A stretch of DNA of 64,000 bases from Pachyseris speciosa (Eukaryota; Cnidaria; Anthozoa; Scleractinia; Pachyseridae): the NCBI GenBank assembly GCA_016490735.1, contig JAEMWC010000082.1, positions 512,501 to 576,500 of the forward strand, in the 5' to 3' direction. The position numbers were made by a program, and so were the translations under genes. Below, one piece after another: positions 24,600-35,677 of the stretch (the stretch's first letter is position 1; every line of letters begins with the position of its first letter). The notes below the pieces were generated by a model that had not been told where the DNA came from, did not search any database, and was given only the letters and a program-made list of their open reading frames with translations.

Positions 24600-25380
24600 G
24601 GAAGCAAGTGTCAAAGATTGAGAGTTAAAACAAAGGAGAGAAAGGCTGTTACAGTCCTGCAACATTTTGGGAATAAAAAAAAAAGGCTGTGAAGAAGAGC
24701 ATCAATATCTCAAAATCAAACTTGGGCAACTTCAAGAAAACATCAAGTGACTTTTGACTGTGGAGAATGATTTAAATAAATCACTTCTTCTGCTTTCAAG
24801 ATCTAGAGTTCAACTAGATCAAACTTCCAAGGAAAATGCACGAAGAAAGAGAAGAAAAAAGAAAATAAAAGAAAAGTAAAAACAGAAAAAAAAAGCCACA
24901 TAACAGATGTTCAGAAATATTGACCAAGTTCATCCCTGACAAATCAAAGTCATCACAGCTTTGTCAACTTGTGATGGAAAGAAGAAAGCATTCCAGTTGA
25001 AAAACAAATACAATGCCAGGAGCTAAAGTTAGAGGAAGTGAATAAGCTCAAGCCCAAATTTCATCTTGAGGCATTGAAGCACCTGAAATCGTGAAACATA
25101 TTTTCTGGTGATGCTCTTGCCCCTGTTCACCTCACAATCCACAGGCTTGTGGGAAAGCCTTCTGTACGCCATGCTGCTGCTGTTGTTGGTGCTGCTGCTG
25201 CTGTTGTTGATAAGGATGATAATGACCACGACCATGATCATAATTCTGTCAGTGGTGGCAATGAAAATGATGATCAGGATGACAATGATGATGATCAGGA
25301 TGACAATTTATATGATCAACAAGATGACAATGATGATCAGAATGAGAATGATGATGATCAGGATGATTCCCGTTTGAATT
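24600..25380 (+). pseudogene. remnant of an unknown coding sequence, acidic repeat at 3' end
   Basis: Between 24690 and 25080 the plus strand shows short open pieces rich in Lys, Gln and Glu (for example QYLKIKLGQLQENIK and ENARRKRRKKK) broken by stops, as in a decayed coiled-coil exon. From 25190 to 25370 imperfect GATGATGACAAT triplet repeats encode Asp/Asn/Gln-rich sequence in one frame. Without homology I cannot name it, and the triplet part may just be a microsatellite. Confidence 0.3.
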
Positions 25381-25437
25381 TCAATATATTATCAACACTT
25401 TCTTACATATATATTATACCTCCACAAAAATATTAGC

Positions 25438-26013
25438 ATCCCCCTCATGTTATGAAAAAAACGTGACATCCCCCCTTTTCCAATTCCTAAATTCTGAGAT
25501 CCCACTCAAAATCCTCTGCCCCCCTTTGTAGTATACATAAGGAATGCAGCCTTAGATGGTAGGAAGTGCAGGTGGGTAGTGGAACAAGATTTTCACTCAA
25601 ATTTTCGGGTCAACGTTACTTGTTTTTTTTTTGTGTGTGTGTGGTTTCTCCGGCGTGTTCCACGGAATCGTGCTCATTTGGGTATGGGTTGCAAGATCTC
25701 TTCTCCCTACACATGTTGCATGGTAAAGTTGTCTGCGATCGTCAAAACTGATGACGTCACAAGTGGTACAAGGGACGTGGTTCTGCACGGCCGGTTTTGG
25801 CCGGTGTAGGAGTCAGGGTTAGAGACGTTTGTATGGATTTTGAACTATGTTTTAAAGTCCATAACTTGGTTTCTTTTGAATGTAAAATCATCAAACTTGG
25901 TCAAATGGCCATTCTCAACGTTATCTTTCATGTGATGGTGTCAATTTATCAATTGGTTAAAATTTGAAACTCGCCCCGGTTCCCTGCGCAACTCCGGAAT
26001 GGCCTATTACTAG
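25438..26013. other. intergenic
   Basis: A short T run (25622) and GTGTGTGT stretch. No gene that I recognise. Confidence 0.5.
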
Positions 26014-26105
26014 TTTCTCACCCGGGACAATTTACCCTCGACCAGCGACAATTCAGCCGCGACCCGCGACAATTCACCCGCGACACGCGACCCGCGAAAA
26101 TTAGA
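26014..26105. repeat. GC-rich minisatellite (CGCGACCCGCGAC family), copy 1
   Basis: About five imperfect units of roughly 20 bp (GCGACAATTCACCC-like), ending ACCCGCGAAAATTAGA. The same array with the same end occurs at 31613-31700, in each case just outside a retroelement. Confidence 0.75.
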
Positions 26106-26348
26106 TTGTCCCTATCTGGATTGCCTACAATACAATACAATAGAATACAATAGAATACAATACAATACAATACAATAAAGTTTATTGTGAAAATACACTT
26201 AGCTACAGTAATGGCGTGCTTTCACAGACGGGACCGAAGTAGGGGTCTGTGAAAGCACGCCAGCTAATTTACAGGTATTCCACAAAACACAAAGCTAAAT
26301 ATGAAACATACTATAATTGAAATTATATTAAAATTAAAAGCGTCGTAA

Positions 26349-27827
26349 TTATAAAAATTGCCCTAAGTCAACTTGTCTAATGGATCTCTTAAAAGACTTA
26401 AAATTCGTTATATTTCTCAATATGTTAAGAATTGAATTCCAGAGTTTCGGACCAATATAGCGGACTGAGTTCAAGCCATACTTTGGCTTGGGTAGCAAGA
26501 GAATATAGTCACCTCTTGAATTGTAACGATCGTTCTTCCTATGAACTATTAGGTCTTGTATACTTTCAGGCGCTAAAGAATTGTGGACGGCATTAAAAAT
26601 GGACAATGTAATTTTAATTAATCTTTGTTGTTTTAAAGATGAGAGGCCTAATGCGTTAAGAAGTTCCGGGTAGCTCGTGTACTTATCCCTGAAAACAAAC
26701 CTGATCGCGCGCTCATTTAACCTTTCCAATTTATCTGCAGCACTTTTACTACAAAAATTCCAGGTTTCACTGCAATAATTGAAGTGAGGAAGGATAAATG
26801 CTAAATATAAGTCGCGCCTTGTTTCGAAGGGAAGTATTTTCTTCATTCTTTTTGGAACAGCTATTTGCTGTGAAACTTTCCTACATATTTTAGCAACGTG
26901 ATTGTCAAACTTCAATTTGTTATCTATCGTTATGCCAAGCATCTCAAATTCTTTAGACACTGGGATACTGGAATTTTCACACTTAAAATCAAGTGTGGCA
27001 TCAGATTTTCCCATCACAATGGCTTGATACTTAGAATTGTTGCTTTTCAGACCGTTCTCAACATACCATTTATCAACAAGCTCCAGATCAGTGTTAATAG
27101 CACTCTGAACTTCTCTATAGTCATTATGAGCAAAGAAAATTTGCGTGTCGTCTGCATAGCTAGAGAGTTTGCATCTTTTCACGATAAACAGGAGATCGTT
27201 TATGAAAATATTAAATATCAAAGGCCCGAGGATTGACCCTTGGGCAATCCCTCTGGAAATATAATTCCAGCTCGAATATTCTCCAGCTATTTTCACTCGT
27301 TGTTGGCGATCAGAGAAATAATCCTCAATGATGTTAGCAGTTCTCTCGTCAGCACCATATTCTTTGAACTTCTTCACAATGAGATCGTGTGGTAGAGAGT
27401 CGAAAGCCTTCGACAAGTCCATAGAAACAAGGCCAATTATTTTCCGATCGTCCAGCTCCTTTCGCCATTCCTCCGTAAGACTGAGCAGGGCCGTATCACA
27501 ACCGTGATGCTTTCTATAAGCAAACACGAACTTATGGAGAATATTTCTAAACCGGGGACTGACTCTTGAATGGACAAGCGTTTCAAAGACTTTTGACAAG
27601 GATGGAAGAATGGTGAGAGGTCTGTAATTATCCTTGGACAGGCTACAATCTTTCTTATACACTGGAGTTATTTCACCCTTTTTCCACTGTTTAGGGATTT
27701 TTCCAACGTCCAGAATATAATTAAAGAGAGTGCAGTACGGCTCACACAACACTTCAGCAGAATCTTTCACTGCCCTCGCGGGAATAAGATCATAGCCAAT
27801 GGCTTTATTTGTTTTGATGTTACACAT
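26349..27827 (-). CDS. LINE reverse transcriptase domain, open frame
   Basis: A 492-codon open frame holding the complete reverse transcriptase palm and thumb of the LINE. RT motifs are visible: PVYKK..S..DNYRPLTILPSLSKVFE at the start, SMDLSKAFDSLPHDL (first catalytic Asp), RGIAQGSILGPLIFNIFIND, and SYADDTQIF with the YADD catalytic pair. The C-terminal part has the HFNYCSETWNF and LNERAIRFVF stretch usual in CR1/Jockey-type elements. It makes element cDNA at the nicked target. In the native protein this is preceded in frame by an endonuclease; here a frameshift near 27820-27850 separates them, so the protein is probably not made. Confidence 0.85.
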   Translation of the reverse strand: MCNIKTNKAIGYDLIPARAVKDSAEVLCEPYCTLFNYILDVGKIPKQWKKGEITPVYKKDCSLSKDNYRPLTILPSLSKVFETLVHSRVSPRFRNILHKFVFAYRKHHGCDTALLSLTEEWRKELDDRKIIGLVSMDLSKAFDSLPHDLIVKKFKEYGADERTANIIEDYFSDRQQRVKIAGEYSSWNYISRGIAQGSILGPLIFNIFINDLLFIVKRCKLSSYADDTQIFFAHNDYREVQSAINTDLELVDKWYVENGLKSNNSKYQAIVMGKSDATLDFKCENSSIPVSKEFEMLGITIDNKLKFDNHVAKICRKVSQQIAVPKRMKKILPFETRRDLYLAFILPHFNYCSETWNFCSKSAADKLERLNERAIRFVFRDKYTSYPELLNALGLSSLKQQRLIKITLSIFNAVHNSLAPESIQDLIVHRKNDRYNSRGDYILLLPKPKYGLNSVRYIGPKLWNSILNILRNITNFKSFKRSIRQVDLGQFL

Positions 27828-29764
27828 GATTTCCTTCAGTTGGGCTGGTATAATTTAGAGTGATCTGGTCACTGGCGGAGTCGTGTGGAAAATGTGTGAA
27901 ATCCTTCATGCGTTCAGTTGTTTTATCAGTGCCAACAATGTTTGAAAAGAAATCGTTCAAAGTTTCTGCAACTTCACGTGGCTCCCGCATTATCTGATCG
28001 TTCTCCTTAAGAACAATACGACTATTGTTCTTTTTCTTACGTGAATTAATATACGGTCTAATTGTGTTCCAGAATTTTCTTTGATCTGCGTATTTCTCCT
28101 TGCAAAGTGTCTTGAAGTGGTCCTGTACAGCTTTTCTTCTCATACTGACAACTTTGTTTCTTAAGACACGATATTTTTCCCACTCGAGAAAATTCCTGGA
28201 TCTTTAATATCGCTTTTTCTGCTTATCTCGGTCCCGCATTGTCTTCCGAATTTCATCTGTTATAAATACTCCAGCCGGTGACGGACGTTTCTTGACTGTT
28301 ATCTAGGGCGCATGAGCATCCAAAACTTGATCGTAGAGTTGATGCCAACACCAATATACATCGTCAGGATCATCAAACACGTATGAGACAGAGAAAGGCA
28401 CTGTTGATAAATCAGCTTGAAATAAATCCTCATCAAAAGTTTTAAAGGATCGTTTTGTTATGATTTCTGCCTTTGATCGCATGTGTCGGGTTTTTAGAAC
28501 TGTATATACGAGATCATGGTCACTTAGACCCGTATGAATGACGCCCGAGTCTTTGGCAAACGCGGGGACGTTAGTGAGAATAACGTCAAGACAGGATTCC
28601 CTGTTTTTACTGTTCCTTGTAGGAACATTAATAAGGCTGTCAAGGTCATAAATGTCACACATGTCCAGTAAACACTGACCCTCTTTGTGATTGTCAAGTG
28701 GGTGGAGGATGTCCGAAGTCTCCGGTACAAATAACATTATCAGAAAGGCTATTTGCTTCATCCAGAAGATCGCAGAGTTCGCGTTTGAATGTGTTGTTGT
28801 CTACAGATGGAGGCTTATAGGCGGTAATATATGCAAACTGTCGTTGTCCGATTTTCATGTCAAACAACATTGATTCGACACATTTTCCTCTTAATTTCTT
28901 CCGAGAAGCGACTATATTGTCTCTGATGGATACAACAATGCCACTGCCGCCTTTGACTCTGTCGCGACGATAAAAGTTGAAACCATCGACATGAAATTGT
29001 GAGCTCGGAAAAGTTGAGTCGATTTTAGTCTCTTGTATTGTCAAAATGTCGAATGCATTAGTAGTTAGCCATAGTCGAACCTCATCGAACTTGTTTTGCA
29101 TATTGAGGCAGGCAATAACACATTCTTTTCTGTGCTCGATTCTAATGTCTCTTATCTTGGCTAGGACTTCGTCGGTATCGACCGATTCAACTTCGCGCTC
29201 CTCGTCTCCGCAATTGCTCTCGTTCAAAGTGAATGAGCCAGTTTCATCAAAGAAAGAGTCCGATAGTTTAGGCAGAGAGCAGAAAGCACATGTTCATTCC
29301 AAGTCGGGATGTTGTAGGTAGTATTTGAACCCGGTAACGGTCAATTTGAGACATTTTGCGTGGGACCAAGTATCACAAGACGAGCACAAAATGGCGTCTT
29401 AGTTCTTTCTAACTGGTTTGCTACACTCGCCACATGGAAACTTGGGCTTACCTTTGCCTTTCGCAGGGCCAGGGTTCGACGATATATCGCCGCAGACGAG
29501 TAGGTCCCGTTGTATTTGGAAGGTACTCGCGCCGTTCGTGCTGTACTGAACTCTACCAGCGAGGTATCGGCTCGCTCTAGAACGACGTATGAATTGAGCA
29601 TTGACCACATGCTTTTCTAGAAAGAACGCGTGTGAGGCCTTGAATCTGCGTTCTATATGCGAATACAGACAGATAGAATCCTTATATTCAAAAGTTAGGT
29701 CAGGTAATATCCGAATAATAACGCAGAGGGCAAGAATCAAGCCAAAGTTACGAGCACTGATCAT
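27820..29764 (-). pseudogene. LINE N-terminal and AP-endonuclease region, broken
   Basis: Open pieces lie at 29399-29764, 28694-29227, 28303-28761 and 27820-28143. The first has a hydrophobic N terminus, a 2A-like GDISSNPGP and the start of a PHD-type Cys cluster (PCGECSKPVRKN) that is cut by a TAA at about 29397; a TGA interrupts the same frame near 29300. The second and third carry the AP-like endonuclease (CLNMQNKFDEVR, TIQETKID, GSGIVVSIRD, GDFG, GLSDHDLV). The frame moves by one base near 28700-28760. A TAG ends it at 28303, a further stop lies near 28205, and it moves again near 27830. The endonuclease would nick target DNA. The element is dead at this position. Confidence 0.75.
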
Positions 29765-29822
29765 TCCGCCGCACTCAACTCAACCTCCTCGATTCAATCT
29801 AACAGCTAAAATATCTCCATGA

Positions 29823-30075
29823 AATCTCTCCGATCCAAACAAAGAGTTTGTGTTTCTACCATGATCCAGGACATCTGTACCTGTAAAGACCTTGTAATAT
29901 GTAATGAACTCGAAAAATATATATAAGATACGCCAAAAGTAAGATTAAGGCCAAAACGGGACAATAAGGGTGGCAACAACTTCACGATAATGAAGATTAT
30001 GAATAGCTCTAGCAATTAAGGTAAAAGGCGAGACAACAAGGCAGTTTTCGCCTTCCAAGCTCTGAACGAAAAAAT
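29823..30075. other. boundary between LINE and DIRS-like sequence
   Basis: No domain found. Confidence 0.4.
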
Positions 30076-31601
30076 CTACTCCCGCGGAGCTTGGATTCCA
30101 ATAGCGGGCGAAAATCTTAGGAACTTTGAAATTAAATAATTAGCAAAGCAATCCACGGTATGCAAACCCCAAATGCCATCGAGATAACTGAAAAGACCAT
30201 GGGAAATTTGCCAATCAACAGCGTCAATAAACCTACTAATAAAGTCCGCTTTATCTAATTTGTTCCTGGGAATCCACTGTATGTCCAGCTCAATGTTGTT
30301 AGCAACACACGTATTGAAGATGTTTATAGCCATAATATGTAAGTCGTTACTCATGCTTCCCACGTGTACTCTACGGCAAGCTGCTTGATTGTCTGAAAAC
30401 CACTTTAAGTACGAGCCTTTCACAATCGGAAGAAAAGATTCCAAAAAGAAAACTATTGCTGATAGTTCTCTCCAAGTAGAACTTTCCTTACATTCCTCTT
30501 CATTCCACTGTTTGTGACATATCTAAACGCCATTTAAATCCATTTGTGCGCCACAGCCGGTAGCACTGGCATCAGGATTTATAACATAATATGAAGCCAC
30601 AGGTGCGAGAACTAGATTCTTCGTGTTAAGCCGATGCAAATTACTTTACCAAAATTGAATCTCTCTGACGCAGTAACTGTCTAATGTAAATTTAGTGTCC
30701 CATGATGAGCCGCTGCCGCGACAGAAATCGCACAAGAGCTAGTCATGATTCTAGAAACATTACCAAAAACAGCGCCGGCAGAAATGATCTTTCCAGTGAA
30801 AGACGACAACTCTCTGGCAGAAACAAAAAAGTCTTTTTCGACGAAATTGCTTATATTGGCATCAATATTCGATAATCTTCTATCTGTATTATGAACGATG
30901 CCAGAAAGAGAATTCCAAACTATCCCCAGCCATTCGATGGATTGACAAGGTTGTTAGGAATGTCGTGATAACTGTACGCACGCCTTACGTGCCTGTTTGA
31001 AAGTTTTTCTAGGCATCATGGGATTGGAAGACATGTGCTTGCAGAATGTAGTTTTGACGAACAGAAGTGGATTAAACGTTGAGTTGATAGAATTTGAGCC
31101 TGACATCCTTCTTACAGCGACCTAAAACCATTGAACCTTTCCGAGCAAAGGTTGCCAAATAGATTTCTCATCGTTAGTGACGAAACCAGCGTTGTGCAAA
31201 TCTGTGTTTACCTTGCACGATAACACTCGACATGCAGCATGGTTGTTCTCAATCAAACAACCATCATCTAAGAATAAAGCGATCTTAACCCCTTGAAATC
31301 TCCAATACTTTTCTATAGGCTTTAAGCATTTGGTGAAAACGTGGGGAGCAGAGGCCAACCCAAAAGGAAGGGTTGTAAAAACCAAATATCTGAATGGAGT
31401 CTCATTGGACCATTTCCAGGCAAAACCAAGCAATTTTTGGGAGTCAGGATGAATGTCGATATGATGATAACCGCTTTTAAGATCGACCGCAATAAAGTAG
31501 GAATCTTTCTGAAAATACGATAAAGCCACTTTCCAGTCCTCATACTTGACCTTTTGTCTAAAGAAATACTGATTAACGTGCCTAAGACTGATCCTGAACA
31601 A
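30076..31601 (-). pseudogene. DIRS-type reverse transcriptase / RNase H, decayed
   Basis: 31122-31601 encodes RT motifs of the DIRS type: FIAVDLKSGYHHIDI, FTTLPFGLASAPHVFTK and ALFLDDG with the catalytic DD. From about 30930 downward frames with stops carry the connector (EWLGIVWNSLSG, SARELSSFTGKIISAG). 30076-30444 holds the RNase H end (FSDNQAACRRV, LDIQWIPRNKLDKADFISR, and GLHTVDCFA). DIRS elements integrate with a tyrosine recombinase instead of an integrase. Several stops and shifts make this copy inactive. It faces the recombinase fragment at 31.9-36.1 kb on the other strand. Confidence 0.75.
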
Positions 31602-31612
31602 ATTAGTCTTCT

Positions 31613-31700
31613 ACACTCACAGACTAACCCGCGACCCGCAACAATTTACCCGCGACCCGCGAGAATTTACCTGCGACCCGCGACCCGCGAAAATTAGACA
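31613..31700. repeat. GC-rich minisatellite (CGCGACCCGCGAC family), copy 2
   Basis: Four to five units, ending with the same ACCCGCGAAAATTAGA as the copy at 26014. It separates the RT and recombinase halves of the DIRS-like region. Confidence 0.75.
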
Positions 31701-32723
31701 CTCCCATCCAGATAAGAATTTATCTATTGATAACGCTGGTATTTCATAAGGGACACTGGTCTCTTTTACTTTCTTAGTATTTATAATAGTCAACATCTGG
31801 TATTATGGAAAAGTCTTTTGGACTATTTTTCTCATCTTATGAGAGGCACTGGCCGTTTTATTATTGGTCATTATGGTGTCTTGAAGAGTTTTATGAGGCA
31901 CTGGCCTAGTTTTTTTCATTGTGGCTGATTCTAGTGGCGCTAGCCTTTGTGGAATCGTTTTGGAAAAAAACAAGCGCGTACGTGTTTTAATTACTTATTT
32001 TTTCGCACTTTTCTCGTTTCAGATTTTCAATTCCTGTCCTGCATGGAAGTATTTACCTGATTGTATAAGGCCTAACGCTACCGGGATTGTTCGTTTCCTC
32101 ATGAATCTAGAGCTGATTCAACTGTTGAGAGGTATTCAAAAGAAATTTAAAAGTTTATTAGTTACTGTAAGATTCACAGTATTAGCGTTAAACTGCTTTT
32201 TTCTGTTTCTGTCGTTTCGGTTTTCATGTCTAAGGTTTACGTAGACTCGAAATCGTATTCCTCTTTGGTTCTCGTTCACGCTGCTCTAAAATGGTTACAT
32301 TCGTTCATACCAGATGATGTCCAGAATCCAGTTAGATGCTTCCATATGTCATAGTTTCCTGGAGGCAGCCGAGCGCGCCAAGACAAGGTCCATAGTTAAA
32401 AAATTGCCTATTTCGTCAGAGGCTATAAGGAAGATTGCTACTAAGTTTGCTTCCCCGAATGTTAATTTTAAAGATTTAAGATTACCATGCCTTTGTTCCT
32501 TAGGTTTTGCAGAATTGTTTCGTTACACTGAATTAAGCAACATTTTGCCCGTTCATTTAGAGTTTCATTCAGATTATGTAAGAATTTTTGTTCCACAAGC
32601 AAAAAACGATATCTACAGGGAAGAAAATTATGTGTATATTAAGAGGTTAAATAATCAATTTTGTCCTGTAGCGTTATTGCAAAGGTATATTCTTGAGGCT
32701 GGTATTGATTTAAATAGTAGTTT

Positions 32724-33708
32724 CCCCCGCAGGGTTTTGGCCCAGAGGCCAAAACCCGAGGAGGCACTGTAGGAGTCCCCGCGTAAATATATACAAGGAA
32801 TTTCAAAAATGTAAGAAATGTGTTTGTAGTATGGGAAGCCTTCCCGATTTGATGAAACTAGGCGCGCAAGGTTGTGCCGGGTAACATTCTTGCTTTCACA
32901 TTAAAATGGCTGCTAGGAGCCGAGTATGCCGTTCTCAGAAGAAAAAGACAGCTTTTTAAAACTGTAAATCAAAATAACAAGATCCACGGGACACTCGACA
33001 GGTTAAACAATGGAAATCGGTTAGCTCATAGCGAAGAAATCCCTCTTCGAGGGCAAATGGTGGCAAAGAGACATATGCTTTCACTGCGAATCATCACAAG
33101 AATTATAGAACTTTTCCGAAATGTTTGAGCGCTTCTGGGAGTCTATCTTCCAAAAACGTACAGGTTTAAATGTGAATTTATACCGTACTTTATATTAAAA
33201 TTCACCGATTTTTTTGTATTCCAAGCAAGTTGTAGCGAAATTTGCGAAAAACATGCTCGGTTGAGTCCATTTAAGTTAATTGTCCTAGTATTCGCTTGCG
33301 TCGTCTTCGCGTAGATTTAAGCGAGGCAAAAATTACATTGAACTCGTGTACTTTTCAGGTATAAACTCAGACTTATCTGAATATTTTTTTTATTCAGGGA
33401 AGTTTATTGTCTGTTTTTCTGTGTGTCTGAATTCACGGAATTTCGTATTACAAACCCGGCGGAAACCGCGCCAAAAAAACAATACAGCCATCTAAATCGC
33501 AATTGTTGAACAATGACACTAAATCAAACATTATTTCTGCCATTGATGTACTGGAGAAAAATAATTCTTCCACATGAAATTTACAGAACTGCTTTATGTC
33601 ACTAACAACAATACAAAAATTAGCAACAATGTCTTCAGTGTTTTAATATTTACAACCATAACTACTCAAAAATTAAAATACGGGGGCAGCTTTAGTGAAA
33701 ACTCTTTC
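32724..33708 (+). mobile_element. non-autonomous element A, copy 1 (6-bp TSD)
   Basis: A 985-bp insertion in the recombinase gene, starting CCCCCGCAGGGTTTTGG and ending GAAAACTCTTTC, flanked by TAGTTT on both sides (32718-32723 and 33709-33714). It shares its full length with the core of copy 2. No terminal inverted repeat and no coding frame were found, so the class is open. Confidence 0.8.
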
Positions 33709-34126
33709 TAGTTTAGCCCTGTTTAGACCATTAAGGTTTTATAAGTCCTCTAATTGCCCCCGCAGGGTTTTGGCCTCTGGGCCAAAACCCGAGTAGGCAC
33801 TCTAGGATTCCCACGTAAATATATACAAGGAATTTCAAAAATGTAAGAAATGTGTTTGTAGTATGGGAAGCGTTTCCGATTTGATGAAACTAGGCGCGCA
33901 AAGTTGTGCCGGGTAACATTCTTGCTTTCACATCAAAATGGCTGCTAGCAGCCGAGTATGCCGTTCTCAGAACGTACAGGTTTGAATGTGAATTTATACC
34001 GTACTTTATATTCAATTCACCGATTTTTTGCATTCCAAGCAACTTGTAGCGAAATTTGCGAAAAACATGCTCAGTTCCATTCAAGTAAATTGTCCTCGTA
34101 TTCGCTTGCTTCGTCTTCGCGAAGAT

Positions 34127-34600
34127 TAACTTAGAACTTAGAATTTAGAATAAATACTCCCATGGGCTAGAGATTCCTCTCATACTGGGAGGGACTGGTC
34201 AACGGTTTGAGAGCCTGCGGCGGTGAGGGGGCACCTTTAGTGATCTAATAGCAGGCAAAGCAGACTGCTTGAAGAGCAACTTAAAAGGGCCGTTTATACG
34301 AGAGAAAATAAGCCGCGGCTTACTCTGGCCGCGGCTTACATAAGACGCGAAAGGAACCATTTATACGAGTAAAAACTCCTAGGCCAGGATAAGCCGCAGC
34401 TTGAGAAAGCCGTGAACGTAGATTTTGTACCATTTATACGAGGATTTCGCGGCCAGGGTAAGCCGCGGCCAGAGTAAGCCGCGGATTATTTTCTCTCGTA
34501 TAAATGGCCCTAATGTGTCGCTTGACACGACCCCATTACGGAGCAGATTCCATAGACGAATGGTTCTTGGGAAAAAAGAGTAGTTAAAAGATAAAATTCG
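34127..34600 (-). mobile_element. LINE 3'-end fragment nested in element A
   Basis: Absent from copy 1 of element A. The minus strand encodes a RT C-terminal tail (YSFFPRTIRLWNLLRNGVV) typical of the end of LINE ORF2. A MITE (34286-34511) has inserted in it. Confidence 0.65.
34286..34511. mobile_element. MITE, AGGGCC...TTTATACGAG family, CCGCGG modules
   Basis: A 226-bp element with about 35-bp near-perfect terminal inverted repeats (AGGGCCGTTTATACGAGAG inwards). Its interior is built of AAGCCGCGGCTT-type modules. A larger relative with AAGACGCGTCTT modules is at 37537-38225. Confidence 0.8.
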
Positions 34601-34868
34601 AGGCAAAAAATAACATTCAACGCGTTGTCTTTTCAGGCATAAACTCAGGCTCATCTAAATATCTTTTTTATTCAGGATAGCTTATTGTCTGTTTTTCTGT
34701 GTGTCTCAATTCACGGAATTTCGTATTACTTGATCTATACGTAAACAAACCCGGCGAAATCCGCGCAAACAAAGCAAAACAGCCATCTAAATCTTAATTG
34801 TTGAACAATGACACTAAATCAAATAGTGTTTCTGCCATTGATGTGCTGGAGAAATATGCTTCTTGCAC

Positions 34869-35677
34869 TAGGCATAAATAGATTGTGCTCGGCAACTTTT
34901 GAGCAACTTTTAGTGTTTTCAGCAATTTTTTTGTACTGCGAGCAACCTAGAGCAACTTGTGCCTTCCTTAGCAACTTTTGAGTCAACAAATAGTTAAAAA
35001 CTGACCAAACCATCATAAAGATATTTATTAAAAGGTTTTTATTAAAATTGGTCAAAACTAAGGATGTCGTACGTTGTTACAAATAATTTATAAAATAACA
35101 TGTGCGCCCACGAACTGGACAGCAGCTATCTATCTAACGGGCGCTTACACCTAGCGGTTATTCGCTCCAACGATAGAGCTTCCGGCCCGCCATCTTGGTA
35201 TTTGCTGCAGTGCGAGGCATCACAATAAGAAAATAATACAGATATTGACCCTATTGAGGTTACCATAGCCGCTGGGGCAACTCTTAGTAGTCCTGCAAGA
35301 GCTTCAATTTCTAGAAAACGCAAAATTCACGTCAACGAAGGCAAATACAAACAACGAGGAAGCGGTAGCTCGACCTCGTCCTCAGGGAAAGGAAACACAA
35401 CATGCGCTTGGGATCGCATGAAAGATTATCCAAAACAACATTTCGCAGTGATGAGTGGCAATTTGCGTTGTAATGCTAAAATTTGAATTGTAATGTTAAA
35501 TTACACATAAAACGTCATGTTTTGAGTAATAATCTAGAACAAAATAACTTTCAAAAGTAAGCAACTTTTCCAAATTTGGGTGGCAACTTTTAAATTTTTG
35601 AGCAACTTTAGAGCAACTTTTGGATGTATTGTCAAGCAACTTTTGCTGGATTTACTAGCACAATCTATTTATGCCTA
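34869..35677. mobile_element. hAT-type element, deletion derivative
   Basis: An 809-bp element with perfect 21-bp terminal inverted repeats (TAGGCATAAATAGATTGTGCT) and a perfect 8-bp target duplication TCTTGCAC (34861-34868 and 35678-35685). The 8-bp duplication and TAGG start are hAT features. The interior has GCAACTTTT repeats near both ends and a short coding remnant at 35229-35486. Confidence 0.9.
35229..35486 (+). pseudogene. N-terminal fragment of hAT transposase (BED-finger-like)
   Basis: An 86-codon open stretch inside the hAT element, ending AWDRMKDYPKQHF...GNLRCNA then a stop. The basic SRKRK run, the Ser-rich linker and the W-x4-YP...C spacing resemble the entry into a BED zinc finger. 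The rest of the transposase has been deleted, so the element depends on enzyme supplied elsewhere. Confidence 0.45.

Larger units (their letters stand above)
26126..29822 (-). mobile_element. CR1/L2-type LINE, near full length
   Basis: Minus-strand element with a short-repeat 3' tail (ATACA units, 26128-26176 on the plus strand), as is usual for CR1/L2-type LINEs that lack poly(A). Its single long reading frame runs 29764 to 26349 with three nonsense changes and two frameshifts. It copies itself by target-primed reverse transcription. The 5' limit near 29800 is an estimate. No target-site duplication was found. Confidence 0.8.

Noticed and set aside
32724..33708. Reading element A as an intron (ends in TTTCTAG)
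   Set aside because: A GT-AG reading is possible, but the 6-bp duplication and the same element in a second site nearby favour transposition.
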